Shown here in pieces: positions 55,895-64,000 of a DNA stretch of 64,000 nucleotides. The notes beneath the pieces are model-generated. The model was not told the DNA's origin, made no database searches, and was given only the letters and a program-made list of their open reading frames with translations. This DNA is from Haloprofundus halobius (lineage in GTDB: Archaea > Halobacteriota > Halobacteria > Halobacteriales > Haloferacaceae): the NCBI RefSeq assembly GCF_020097835.1, contig NZ_CP083668.1, positions 62,001 to 126,000 on the forward strand. The letters run 5' to 3'. The translations under genes and the position numbers were made by a program. Position 1 is the stretch's first letter. Every line of letters starts with the position of its first letter.

Positions 55895-56236
55895 CTAGCC
55901 ATTGGTCTGTACGACGATACGATGGCCACGATACATGAACTCAGTCGAGCACTGGCTGGTCTGAATGCTTGACCCCGAGCCGAATAACGCCGACTCGAGG
56001 GCGGCAGTATCGACCACCTCATACAGCGGGGGTTGTTTGATGTCGCTGGGTGAGACATCTTCTGCCTCGGCAACCGCGTAGATAATCGTGGTCGTCAACC
56101 CGTCGGATTCAGATGAGTCATAGGGGACCTGGGTGACTACCTCCCATTCGGCATCCTCGGGGACGTTCTCAGTAGTTCGGAACTCGTTAGTGGCTGTCCG
56201 GCGGTCGTTGGGTTGGTCTTCGGGGGCGTTTGTCAC
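55895..56236 (-). CDS. HalOD1 output-domain protein
   Basis: 113 residues. 'SESDGLTTTIIYAVAEAEDV', 'SPSDIKQPPLYEVVDTAALE', 'CSTEFMYRGHRIVVQTNG' is a complete HalOD1 domain, a haloarchaeal output domain usually found alone or in signalling proteins. Upstream of the DUF7522-like remnant on the same strand; HalOD1 and DUF7522-type genes often occur together. Confidence 0.88.
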   Translation of the reverse strand: MTNAPEDQPNDRRTATNEFRTTENVPEDAEWEVVTQVPYDSSESDGLTTTIIYAVAEAEDVSPSDIKQPPLYEVVDTAALESALFGSGSSIQTSQCSTEFMYRGHRIVVQTNG

Positions 56237-56275
56237 TTGATATCACTCCGTGCGTGGGCTTCCTGATCGCTGTCG

Positions 56276-56602
56276 TTGCCCCCGCCGGCGTTCTCCAACA
56301 CGGCGAGGACCAATCCAGACGAACACGAGTACACCGTCGAGGTTTCTGACGGAATTCCGGCCTTCTGTACCTGTCCCGCTGACCGAAAATACAGTGGCGC
56401 GTGCAAACACCGAGTCGCAGTTGCAATCCGAAGACCAGTGCTTGAGGCTGCGATGAATCGCGTTGCGACCGATGGCGGCAGTGTTGAAAAACATACGAAG
56501 GATACGGAGTCAAAGCGTCCAGATGACTGCGAGTGTTTCCCCTCGGATGCTGAACTGCCGTGTTGGAGTTGTGTCGAAAGCGGTCGTCGAAGTCTGGACT
56601 AG
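56276..56602 (+). pseudogene. 5'-truncated SWIM protein
   Basis: The frame reads 'DEHEYTVEVSDGIPAFCTCP', 'ADRKYSGACKHRVAVAIRR', and 'CECFPSDAELPCWSCVESGR', homologous to residues ~45-134 of 13014-13418. The first ~45 residues and the hairpin leader are missing and the opening frame is meaningless. It may still make a short protein from an internal start, but is probably a remnant. Confidence 0.65.
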
Positions 56603-56610
56603 CAAAGTAA

Positions 56611-56826
56611 TCAAGTCAGACGAATTGTGTTGTCGACCCTGTAGAGATAGCCTTTGAGGATGAGTCGCTCAAGAATTTCATCCGGGTGCGTATTGCCTGC
56701 GGCACAAATAGCCGCAAGGGCATCGGTGGGTGAAAGTTCCCCATCAGTATACTTGGCGAGTTGCTGGATGCGAGTGTAGGCCTCCTGTTCAATGTTCGTG
56801 AGTGGAGTTTCGAGGTTCCGCATCAT
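56611..56826 (-). CDS. Small helical DNA-binding-like protein
   Basis: 71 residues: 'TNIEQEAYTRIQQLAKYTDG', 'ELSPTDALAAICAAGNTHPD', 'EILERLILKGYLYRVDNTIR'. A compact winged-helix-like fold. Its promoter region contains the TTAACCAACA inverted repeat (copy 3), about 60 bases upstream of the start, so it is a candidate for the factor that binds it. Confidence 0.65.
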   Translation of the reverse strand: MMRNLETPLTNIEQEAYTRIQQLAKYTDGELSPTDALAAICAAGNTHPDEILERLILKGYLYRVDNTIRLT

Positions 56827-56887
56827 CTACACGTCAGGTGAGGCCAGTCTTGGCTCTTTGGGGTGGAGGATATCCAGATGAGCTTAC

Positions 56888-56928
56888 TTAACCAACACCG
56901 AAGTGAGTGTCTCGCCATTGTTGGTTAA
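56888..56928. promoter_or_regulatory. TTAACCAACA inverted repeat, copy 3
   Basis: TTAACCAACA, 21 bases, TGTTGGTTAA; 41 bases overall. The spacer has nothing in common with that of copy 2, so the arms and their distance are what is conserved. Confidence 0.6.
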
Positions 56929-57568
56929 CTCTCTGCAATGTGGTTTACAGCTCTATAGCCAGTAAAATCTATACTTGGAGAAGACGAGCGGGTTACGCAC
57001 TGAATCTGCGTCGACATCGAGTAGCGGTTCAATCAACGGTGAGCAACTCAAGACACTACAACTACCGCCAGCGAGCGGCTTGGTAGTCTGAAGTACATGG
57101 ACCTCTGACTCACAGTATGACCTCTGATCACGACCGCGCTCACCCGGATGGCGGGATTGACGCGCTGGCGTCAAAACCAACACCAGAGTTGGGAGGGTGC
57201 TTCTTTTTATTGGGAAACTGCACGCATTTTGGCGTTCGGAACTACTGTGAAGGACGGGGTTTTAGCCTTGTAACTTCCATAAGCACCGTCACACGGTCGA
57301 CCGTGAGATCTACCGCAGTTCGTCCTCACGCTGACAACGAGTAGTGTTGGCGAAGTAAATGTAAAATCAAATCGATAATTGATTGGAATACCAATTCGAG
57401 ATTAAAGAGCCTATTGAATCACGGGACAGTATTTTAATCGCTGTTCTTATCACGTTCCGGTCGCACATGCCGATTATGAGACACTCGAAGACCGACCGGT
57501 ACTGTCCGTTCAAAAATGTGTTCAAACAGCGCGAGTACGGGACGTAATCACCCGAAAGAGAACGAATC
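56929..57568. other. Intergenic region of ~640 bases
   Basis: No gene I can support. TTGGCGTTCGGAACTACTGT (about 57230) recurs, nearly identical, at 46048-46066, so it is a short dispersed repeat of unknown nature. The AT-rich part around 57370-57440 may hold the promoter of the TrkA-like gene. Confidence 0.4.
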
Positions 57569-57976
57569 ATGGAGACAGTAGTCATCGGTGGACAGGACCT
57601 CGGTCAAGAACTCTCAAAGCGCTTCCTTGAGCAGGAGATCGCCGTCGTGTTCCTTGATGACGATACAGCTACCATCGAGCGGGCAATCAAAGGAGGAATC
57701 GACGCGCATAAAACGGATATTTCGGATTTTCAAGCGCTCTCGGACGCTGGCCTTGACCAAGCCCACACAGTCATCGTCGCAACCGACAGCGATAGTAAAA
57801 ACCTGCTCATCGCACAACTTCTACGGGTCAAGTTCAAGACAGACCGCATCATCGTCCTCGTCAATCATCCGCAAAACCTAGACCTGTTCGATGAACTAGA
57901 TGTCGAGGTCATCAACTCGACGCAGGCGCTGACGACTGCGATCGAGAACGTCCACTCGGATAATCAAGACCACTAA
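57569..57976 (+). CDS. TrkA-N (RCK_N) NAD-binding protein
   Basis: 135 residues. 'METVVIGGQDLGQELSKRFL' is a Rossmann start (the usual G-x-G-x-x-G is G-G-x-D-L-G), 'AVVFLDDDTATIERAIKGGI' the acidic strand-2 end, and 'LDQAHTVIVATDSDSKNLLI' the core. Only the RCK_N half is present; the RCK_C half may be supplied by the AsnC-RCK_C protein at 62787. Followed by the CPA2 antiporter on the same strand, which it probably regulates in response to NAD(H) or nucleotides. Confidence 0.88.
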   Translation: METVVIGGQDLGQELSKRFLEQEIAVVFLDDDTATIERAIKGGIDAHKTDISDFQALSDAGLDQAHTVIVATDSDSKNLLIAQLLRVKFKTDRIIVLVNHPQNLDLFDELDVEVINSTQALTTAIENVHSDNQDH

Positions 57977-58080
57977 CAGACAGATGTTCGGAACCAACAG
58001 ACAGACAGTAGCACCGCGTAACCTAACAGAGCACTCGTTACAGAGTCAACTGGCTGCGATCATCCGAGGGGGATGCTGAA

Positions 58081-59325
58081 ATGGTCGAAGCTGCCGCACA
58101 AATTGACATTCTAAACCTACTGCTCGTCCTTGTACTCGCATGGATTGGCGGAGCCCTCGCCGAGCGCATCGGCTACCCCGCGATGATGGGTGAACTGCTC
58201 GCAGGCCTCGTATTTGGCCCACCAATCCTCGGGTTACTGGAGCCCTCGAACACGCTCGATATTTTGGCACAGCTCGGCGTATTCCTCCTGATGGTGTATG
58301 TCGGGATGGAAGTCGATCTTGATGATCTGTTCGACTTGGGGCCGCAAGCACTCATCGTTGCCATTGGTGCGTTCGTCATTCCGTTTGCACTCGGATACGT
58401 AGGCGGTGTGCTCACCATTGCGACTAGCGAGGGCGCGCTGTTTCTCGGCCTGGCGATGGCAGCTACGTCGCTTGCCACAAAATCGCGTATTCTGGTTGAC
58501 CTCGACATCCTAGATACGCGTATTGCGAGTGTCCTGCTCGGAGGTGCGTTAGTTTCCGACGTTGGCGTTCTGGTGGCGTTTGCGGCCGTCCTCGGATTCA
58601 TCCAGGCAGGTACGGTCAGCGCAGCCTCAATCGGGCTCATCCTCTCCAAAGCCATCGCGTTCTTCGCCATCACTCTGTTCATCGGCTACCGGTTCCTTCC
58701 ACACGTCTGGGACCAGTTCGATTCGCTCCGCGAGCGGTACGGTTTTGTCGACAAGACGACTGCATTCTCCATCGCGTTGCTTGTTGCGCTCGTCTTCGCG
58801 GAACTTGCCCACCTCGCTGGCCTCCATATGATCATCGGCGGGTTCATGGCGGGGCTATTCCTCCGGCAGGCGGATCTGCATGAGGAGTTCTACGAGCACA
58901 TGCATAGCGTCATCTACGACCTAGCAATCGGCTTTTTTGCCCCCATCTTCTTCGTGACGGTTGCGTTCCAAATCACCCTCGACGTCTTTACGCAGAACCT
59001 CGGATTGCTTGTTCTGCTTGTTGGTATTGCGTTCGTCGGGAAGATCGTCGGCTCGTGGTTGTTTGCACTACCGACGAACCTCACCTCCCGCGAAGGACTC
59101 GTCATCGGCTTCGGCATGAACGGCCGCGGAACCGTCGAGATCATCATTGCGTCGATCGGGCTCTCGAATGGTATTATCGACCAGGGGCTATTTTCCATCC
59201 TTGTGTTCCTGGCAATGTTCACGACCTCGCTAGTGCCGGTGACGGTCAAGTGGGGCGTTGATTGGCTTGATCGGTCCGGTGAATTAGTATATACGCAAGA
59301 CCCTGTCGAAGCCAAGGCTGATTGA
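58081..59325 (+). CDS. CPA2-family monovalent cation:proton antiporter (Kef-like)
   Basis: 414 residues, about twelve helices. 'ALAERIGYPAMMGELLAGLV' with 'FGPPILGLLEPSNTLDILAQ', 'GLAMAATSLATKSRILVDLD', and 'VIGFGMNGRGTVEIIIASIG' are Kef/NapA-type signatures; the S-x-x-T-S-x-A region takes the place of the usual S-D motif. Exchanges K+ or Na+ for protons. Forms a unit with the TrkA-N protein upstream (104-base gap). Confidence 0.9.
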   Translation: MVEAAAQIDILNLLLVLVLAWIGGALAERIGYPAMMGELLAGLVFGPPILGLLEPSNTLDILAQLGVFLLMVYVGMEVDLDDLFDLGPQALIVAIGAFVIPFALGYVGGVLTIATSEGALFLGLAMAATSLATKSRILVDLDILDTRIASVLLGGALVSDVGVLVAFAAVLGFIQAGTVSAASIGLILSKAIAFFAITLFIGYRFLPHVWDQFDSLRERYGFVDKTTAFSIALLVALVFAELAHLAGLHMIIGGFMAGLFLRQADLHEEFYEHMHSVIYDLAIGFFAPIFFVTVAFQITLDVFTQNLGLLVLLVGIAFVGKIVGSWLFALPTNLTSREGLVIGFGMNGRGTVEIIIASIGLSNGIIDQGLFSILVFLAMFTTSLVPVTVKWGVDWLDRSGELVYTQDPVEAKAD

Positions 59326-59775
59326 ATAAATTTTGCACTCATTCTGTTTCTGCTGGGTGATATTATTGGAGAATTATTGAGGGGTTTCTACCGAAGCGAC
59401 AAGGCGAGTGCGTCGGGGCTTGACCCCGAGGCGGTTCATGCTACTATCTTTGCTTTGAAGCCGGAGAGTCCCCAGAGCAGAGACGAAATAGACGGAGGCA
59501 GCTCCGGCCGTCGGCGGTTGGGGACTGATGTGATCGGTGAAAAACGAGAAATTCGGCCGGCGTCACTCATACCTTGACATCTCGCTCTAGATCCGCGCCC
59601 GTAGTGGGTGCCATAGGTGAGCGCCGTTGATCGAGGCGCCGCTGTCGGTCGCCAAATCGACGAGCGGCGTCCCGATGTAGCCCGCACCTTGACGATCAAG
59701 TACATGTAGCAACTTTCCAGAAGCGACTACCGAAATCCTACCGTACGCGCCGAAAGACGAGGAAGTGTCTTGGCG
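59326..59775. other. Intergenic region between antiporter and APC gene
   Basis: About 450 bases, both flanking genes converge on it. GGGGCTTGACCCCGAG near 59415 is a weak hairpin. Minus-strand fragment 'GAGYIGTPLVDLATDSGASI' could be a decayed end of a gene; nothing intact. Confidence 0.4.
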
Positions 59776-62049
59776 TCAACGCCCGCCGAACAGCCGTTCC
59801 CGCAGCGACCGCGACGAGGGTCGCTCCGAGAGCAGCACGGGCGTGTCGAGGTTCTCGATTGTGTCGAACGCGAGTGATCCACGGACGATCCGCGAGAGGA
59901 GCCCGCGCTCCGTCGCGCCGACGATCACGAGGCTGTACTCCTCGCCGACCCGGCCGATCGTTTCTTCTACGTCACCCGCCTCGATGCGCAGCTCCGCGTC
60001 ACCGAGGTCGTGTCCGTCGGCCCAGCCGGAGAGGAACTCTCGCCCGGACTCTTCTTCGCTGGAATCGACGACATACAGTAGCGAGAGATCGACACCGACG
60101 GTGTCACGGAGCGCACGGGCGACCTCAGCGGAGAGGTCCGAGGAGGGACCGCCGGCAGTCGGCACGAGCACGTCCGAGAGGTCCAGTTGCTGCCCGTCCA
60201 AGATGAGGAAGTCACACGGGAGGTCATGGGTCAGCTCGTCCAGCGAACCCTCGACGCGCCCGCCAGCGAACCTTGTTCCGCCATAGCCCATCACGACGGT
60301 GTCGGCGTCGTTTGTCCGTGCAGCGTCGAACACCTCCTCGATCCCACGGTGCGAGAGGATCGTCTTCGTCTCGATCGGGACGTCGAACGCCTGAGCGTCT
60401 TCGGTCGCGGCAGCCAGCAACTCCTCAGAGGACTGGTCGAGGCCGGTACGATTCTCGGCGGCTGTCTCCAGCGATGTCTGGTCCGGGACAGTGACGATGT
60501 GGGTCGCCAGTACGCGACCGCCCTTGTGTTGGGCGAGCACGCCGGCGAGTGTGATGAGCGCGCTCTCGGTCCGCGGGTTCGCCACGGCGACCATGACCGT
60601 CGGCCCCTCATCTCCCGTTCCGCTTGGCGCGACTGCGTCCGCGGCGTCGACCACCTGATCGGGGAGATCCGCTTCTCGGCTCCGGATGAACTCCGAGAGT
60701 ACACCCTGTTTGTCGGTCTTGTCCCGGGCGTAGATGAAGTACCACGCCACGGCCGCGATGACGAAGCCGGCCGACAGTGCGATCTCGATCCCTTCCATGA
60801 ACGCGACGAGCCCGAGAGACAGGACCGCGCCGAGTATCGGTGTGATCGGGTACAGCGGGACGGTGAAGTCCGGGTCGTACTCCGGGGTGTCGGCCTCGCG
60901 GAAGACGATGAGCGCCACGTTCATGAGCGCGTATACGATGAGGTGGAGGACGCTGGCCGCCTTCGCGAGCACCTCGATCTCTTGACCCAACAGCGCGATG
61001 AAGACGATGATGAGCGCCCCGGTCACGAGGATCGACCGGTACGGCGTCGCGTAATTCGGGTGGATCTCGTTGAGCCAGTTGGTGACGATCTTGTCCCGTC
61101 CCATCGCGAAGTTGATCCGGGCGGAGGCAAGGATCGACGCGTTCGCCGACGATGCGGTCGCGAGGAGCGCGCCCACGGTCATCACACCGGCGGCGATCCC
61201 CGCGACTCCCGTCACCGGTCCGATGGACTCGGGGAAGGCGACTTGCGCGGCCTGCGCGACTGGCGCGTCCTGGCTGAGTTCCGGCCACGGGACGACGCCG
61301 AGCATCATGGTCACGAGGATCGCGTAGATCACCGTGACGATGGCGACACTTCCGATGATGGCGATCGGGAGATTCCGGCCGGGGTTCTTCAGCTCCTCGG
61401 CGACAGTCGCGATCTTCGCGTACCCGAGGAACGAGACGAACACGAGCGCCGTCCCCGGGAGGATCGCCCCGTAGCCCGCCGGGGCGAGTCCGCCTTCGCT
61501 CCCAGCGAGTGTCGCGTAGTCGAACGAGAGAAACCCGGCGACAGAGAACGCGGCGAGGATCGAGAGCAGCAGGAAGACAATAACCGTCTGAATCCCGCCG
61601 GTCTCCTTCGCGCCGATGTAGTTGACCGCGACGAAGATCCCTCCGGCGACAAGCGCTCCCAACTGGATCGGATTGAGGAACGCGATCGACGGGAGACCGA
61701 CGAACACGGCGAGGTACTGGCCGAATCCAATACAGTAGAATGCGGAGGCGAACGCGAGCCCCATCCAGTCGCCCATCCCCGCGATTGACCCGAACATCGG
61801 GCCAAGCGACTTGTTGATGTAGTAGTAACCGCCGCCAGCCTTCGGCATCGCCGTGCCGAGCTCGGAGACGGAAAGCGCGTTCACCATTGCGATCAGCCCG
61901 CCGACAATGAACGAGACAACGACGACAGGCCCTGCTGCGTTCGCGGCGACCCCGGGCAGCACGAAGATGCCGGCGCCGATCATCGTCCCAATCCCGATCG
62001 TCATCGCCGAAATCAGCCCGAGGTCCTTCGCGAGCTCGTCGTCGCTCAT
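59776..62049 (-). CDS. APC-superfamily amino acid transporter fused to two Usp domains
   Basis: 757 residues. Residues ~1-445 are an APC permease with about twelve helices: 'ISAMTIGIGTMIGAGIFVLP' (helix 1 signature), 'GGGYYYINKSLGPMFGSIAG', 'GYAKIATVAEELKNPGRNLP'. Residues ~470-610 and ~615-757 are two UspA-type domains, the last ending with 'SLVIVGATERGLLSRIVRGS'. The fusion allows nucleotide control of transport. GC-richer than its neighbours. Its ATG overlaps the stop of the UspA gene upstream. Confidence 0.9.
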   Translation of the reverse strand: MSDDELAKDLGLISAMTIGIGTMIGAGIFVLPGVAANAAGPVVVVSFIVGGLIAMVNALSVSELGTAMPKAGGGYYYINKSLGPMFGSIAGMGDWMGLAFASAFYCIGFGQYLAVFVGLPSIAFLNPIQLGALVAGGIFVAVNYIGAKETGGIQTVIVFLLLSILAAFSVAGFLSFDYATLAGSEGGLAPAGYGAILPGTALVFVSFLGYAKIATVAEELKNPGRNLPIAIIGSVAIVTVIYAILVTMMLGVVPWPELSQDAPVAQAAQVAFPESIGPVTGVAGIAAGVMTVGALLATASSANASILASARINFAMGRDKIVTNWLNEIHPNYATPYRSILVTGALIIVFIALLGQEIEVLAKAASVLHLIVYALMNVALIVFREADTPEYDPDFTVPLYPITPILGAVLSLGLVAFMEGIEIALSAGFVIAAVAWYFIYARDKTDKQGVLSEFIRSREADLPDQVVDAADAVAPSGTGDEGPTVMVAVANPRTESALITLAGVLAQHKGGRVLATHIVTVPDQTSLETAAENRTGLDQSSEELLAAATEDAQAFDVPIETKTILSHRGIEEVFDAARTNDADTVVMGYGGTRFAGGRVEGSLDELTHDLPCDFLILDGQQLDLSDVLVPTAGGPSSDLSAEVARALRDTVGVDLSLLYVVDSSEEESGREFLSGWADGHDLGDAELRIEAGDVEETIGRVGEEYSLVIVGATERGLLSRIVRGSLAFDTIENLDTPVLLSERPSSRSLRERLFGGR

Positions 62050-62483
62050 CCGTCGCTGTCGGCTCGCGGCAGCGCGATTACGGGTCGATCAGCCTGTGTG
62101 ACGAGTTTGAGTGAGAGGTCGCCGGAGAGGAACTGCATGAGCCGGTTACCGCCGCGGGAGCGGTACGCGATGGCGGTCGCGTCGACCTTCTCGGCGGCGT
62201 CGAAGATGGCCCCGACGACGTCCCGAGCGTACGCGGTGTGGTCGTCGGCGTCCGGGAAGACCGAGCGGACGGCGGCGTAGGATTCCTCGGCGAGCTCCTC
62301 GGACTGCTCGATAGGTGTTTTGTCCGGGGCGCCGCCGGCCTTCTCGACAACGTGGAGCGCGGTGACCCGTTTGGGCTGGTAGGGTTCGAGTTCCCGTGCG
62401 GTAGCTCGTGCGTCCTCCTCGTGGGCAATCGGGAGGAGCACGTGTGCCAAGAGGTCTTGGTCGTCGTCTGTGGTTCGATTCAT
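62046..62483 (-). CDS. Universal stress protein (UspA-like)
   Basis: 145 residues from ATG 62483 (GTG at 62492 also possible). 'LLAHVLLPIAHEEDARATAR', 'KRVTALHVVEKAGGAPDKTP', 'ATAIAYRSRGGNRLMQFLSG' and 'DRPVIALPRA'. A single Usp domain, translationally coupled (ATGA) to the APC-Usp transporter. Confidence 0.85.
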   Translation of the reverse strand: MNRTTDDDQDLLAHVLLPIAHEEDARATARELEPYQPKRVTALHVVEKAGGAPDKTPIEQSEELAEESYAAVRSVFPDADDHTAYARDVVGAIFDAAEKVDATAIAYRSRGGNRLMQFLSGDLSLKLVTQADRPVIALPRADSDG

Positions 62484-62568
62484 ATCCGTCACTATCTGGC
62501 CATCCGCATAAAAACCTCACTCTCCAAATCTATACTTATAAGTGGGCGTGTGTAGACGGAATATCACC

Positions 62569-62712
62569 GTGATATTTCGTCGGCTACGCCAACTCGTCTC
62601 GGGGCAGACGGCGACGGTTCACGAGTGCCGGAACTGTGGGACAACCCTAGACGAGCCGATGGCAGAGTGTCCAACCTGTGGCCCTACCGAAACCGCGTCC
62701 TGCGAGCTGTAG
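62569..62712 (+). CDS. 47-aa zinc-ribbon mini-protein
   Basis: GTG 62569, TAG 62710-62712. 'TATVHECRNCGTTLDEP' then 'AECPTCGPTETASCEL': C-R-N-C and C-P-T-C 13 residues apart. Paralogue of 11815-11955. Between the UspA and the AsnC-RCK_C genes, divergent from the former. Confidence 0.7.
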   Translation: MIFRRLRQLVSGQTATVHECRNCGTTLDEPMAECPTCGPTETASCEL

Positions 62713-62786
62713 CGCTGCGGAACTCAGCCGCATCCCGTTGAACGATAGAAAGGTCAATTGTGGTGGCGCACGAACAACCGATAAGA

Positions 62787-63545
62787 ATGGATTATCGTCT
62801 TGACGAAATCGACCGGTTGGCGTTGTATTATCTCGGGTCGGACGCCCGGAACACGACGGCGACCGAAATTGCCGAGCAAGTGAACGTTTCGGCGGGAACC
62901 GTCCGGAATCGTCTCAATCAGCTCGAACAGCACGGCATTCTTCGCGGCTATCCCGCACACATCGACTATGAGCGCGCGGACGGCCTCCTCACCGGCCTCT
63001 TCGTCTGTAGCGCCAGCGTTTCCGAACGTGACCGCCTTACAAGGAAAATCCTCGATATTTCCGGCGTGGTCAACGTCCGCAACGTTATGTCCGGCGACGA
63101 CGGCCTCCACGTGAAAGCCATCGGCGAGGACACCACGTCGCTACAGCGCATCGCCAGCGAGATTGAGGACCTCGGCATCGCCATCGAGGACGAGAGCCTC
63201 ATTAAGGAAGAGTACCATCAGCCCTACCAGCCTTACGGCCCGACGGACGCCACGCACTCCCAGCCGGCGACGAACGTGTTAAGCCTCGTCGGTGACGCAC
63301 AAGTTGTAGACTTGACCGTCACCGAGGACGCGCCAGTCGCCGGCAAAACGCTGGCGGAGGCAAAAGAGCAGGGCTTGCTCGGCAAGGACGTCCTAGTAGT
63401 CGCCATCGAACGCGGAGAGGAAGTCGTGTCGGCAAACGGCCGTACCGAGATTCGACCCGGAGACCTCGTCTCCTTGTTTTCCCCAGTCGGTATCCGAAAC
63501 GACACCCTTGACGGGTTCGGCGGCACTGCAGCGAAGCGAGCGTAG
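62787..63545 (+). CDS. AsnC/Lrp-type HTH fused to an RCK_C (TrkA-C) domain
   Basis: 252 residues from ATG 62787. HTH: 'IDRLALYYLGSDARNTTATE', 'IAEQVNVSAGTVRNRLNQLE'; effector-like part 'VNVRNVMSGDDGLHVKAIGE'; C-terminal RCK_C (about 175-245): 'VVDLTVTEDAPVAGKTLAEA', 'LVVAIERGEEVVSANGRTEI', 'RPGDLVSLFSP'. This architecture occurs next to haloarchaeal transport genes. Probably regulates the APC-Usp, Usp and antiporter genes, sensing a ligand through RCK_C (c-di-AMP is a known RCK_C ligand in other proteins). Confidence 0.88.
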   Translation: MDYRLDEIDRLALYYLGSDARNTTATEIAEQVNVSAGTVRNRLNQLEQHGILRGYPAHIDYERADGLLTGLFVCSASVSERDRLTRKILDISGVVNVRNVMSGDDGLHVKAIGEDTTSLQRIASEIEDLGIAIEDESLIKEEYHQPYQPYGPTDATHSQPATNVLSLVGDAQVVDLTVTEDAPVAGKTLAEAKEQGLLGKDVLVVAIERGEEVVSANGRTEIRPGDLVSLFSPVGIRNDTLDGFGGTAAKRA

Positions 63546-63579
63546 GTCGTATTCAATTAGATGCACATGATTGGCAGGT

Positions 63580-63927
63580 GACCGGACTCGGTCGATTCGA
63601 GGAGTACGGACTGCAGTTCTTCCTTGCAGGTGAGCTCGCGTTCTGGTATGCGCCCGACGAGGAACTCACGCCGGGCGAAGTGGTGTGTCACAGGCTCGTC
63701 CTCGATAGCGATTCCCGCCGGGTTAACTAGCGATGCTGTTGATCGAGGCGTTGGACATCGATCAGGAGACGCTCACAGACACTGCAACGTGGTACGATCT
63801 GGAATCCACGGTCGCTGCGATGTACCAGGCACTGCAGGGAGGGGTCGACGACTCGGACGAGATCCCTGTCGTCCTTCCAAGTGAATCAGAATTTATGGCG
63901 CTCAAAGAGCAGTACGGTGTAGTATGA
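63580..63927 (+). pseudogene. Truncated, frameshifted partner of a nucleotidyltransferase
   Basis: First part 'TGLGRFEEYGLQFFLAGELA', 'FWYAPDEELTPGEVVCHRLV' ends with a stop in GTTAACTAG; one base shift later it continues from ATG 63733 'LLIEALDIDQETLTDTATWY', 'VVLPSESEFMALKEQYGVV'. The N-terminal HTH region expected upstream is missing. It overlaps the next gene by four bases (ATGA). Confidence 0.6.
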
Positions 63928-64000
63928 CGGTATTCAAGGGCGGCGAGGCGATCAAAGAGTTCCTCGAGGAGTTCGATAGCTGGCTGTCGGAGTCCGTGAC
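63924..64000 (+). CDS. Nucleotidyltransferase-like protein, 3' end outside window
   Basis: ATG 63924, open to the window edge: 'MTVFKGGEAIKEFLEEFDSW', 'LSESVT'. This start is typical of the DUF6036-type nucleotidyltransferases that pair with the HTH-containing gene upstream (an AbiEii/MNT-like toxin-antitoxin arrangement). Only 25 residues visible. Confidence 0.6.
   Translation, partial: MTVFKGGEAIKEFLEEFDSWLSESV

Noticed and set aside
60187-61788. 533-codon open frame on the plus strand
   Set aside because: It is the antisense of the APC-Usp transporter gene; GC-rich third positions keep the opposite frame open. The composition (Asp/Arg/His-rich) is typical of such shadows.

Overview
The window reads as accessory DNA of a halophilic archaeon (class Halobacteria), most likely a megaplasmid or a plasmid-derived chromosomal island. 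The evidence is the very acidic proteins, Tat lipoproteins ('RR' plus a lipobox), and haloarchaea-specific families (TFB, HalOD1, bat-type HTH, DUF7342/TumE modules, SWIM proteins, Hvo_1808-like surface protein). The CRISPR repeats also resemble the Haloferax type. No rRNA or tRNA gene was recognised. Family names with DUF numbers are from memory and were not searched.

Layout. 1-505: end of an OB-fold ssDNA-binding protein. 660-8500: eleven single-gene units, each bounded by a dispersed repeat (R1-R12) and each encoding a lipoprotein or membrane protein. 8500-13420: plasmid-type genes (orphan TFB, two TumE-like toxin modules, zinc-ribbon and SWIM proteins). 13480-15580: three more repeat-bounded cassettes, inverted; one is a second copy of a cassette from the first array. 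15890-17110: surface lipoprotein with an HEFVH motif. 17490-25700: plasmid-type genes including ArdC antirestriction, interrupted by a wHTH gene and an MFS/nikR pair. Twelve genes in these two plasmid blocks (8578, 11705, 13014, 17577, 18611, 19129, 20489, 22594, 22912, 23244, 23650, 24771) share a leader: an oligo-T run followed by a GC hairpin whose stem sequence changes with preserved pairing. 25770-27150: two more cassettes. 27300-36500: TSUP transporter, acetamidase/formamidase, MoaD/SAMP-like protein, toxin-antitoxin genes between two diadenylate-cyclase fragments, a three-repeat CRISPR array, a coiled-coil protein, and two half-decayed copies of one gene pair.

36600-48230: DUF1508 protein, Na/Ca-exchanger-like transporter, PLP enzyme (threonine synthase-like) translationally coupled to an M20 peptidase, methyltransferase, and a zone of mobA, MFS and tnpB remnants, then UspA, HPP and membrane proteins. 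48500-51000: AT-rich DNA with a Tat-exported protein. 51040-53700: more cassette repeats, a second copy of the 5.4-kb cassette, two regulators, and a duplicated exchanger fragment. 53765-57000: regulators and decayed genes. 57570-63550: an ion/stress cluster (TrkA-N protein, CPA2 antiporter, APC-UspA transporter, UspA, AsnC-RCK_C regulator). The window ends inside a nucleotidyltransferase-like gene.

Two things look new. (1) A cassette-like array: repeats with conserved inverted ends (CTCTGTAT / ATACAGAG) separate single genes nearly all for envelope proteins, and two cassettes occur twice in the window, one of them inverted. No recombinase is visible. (2) The shared oligo-T plus hairpin leader on twelve plasmid genes, in several cases sequestering the Shine-Dalgarno sequence and in others overlapping a second, mutually exclusive hairpin. 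Its linkage to ArdC invites comparison with leader RNA switches or with folded ssDNA promoters of conjugative leading regions. That functional reading is inference.
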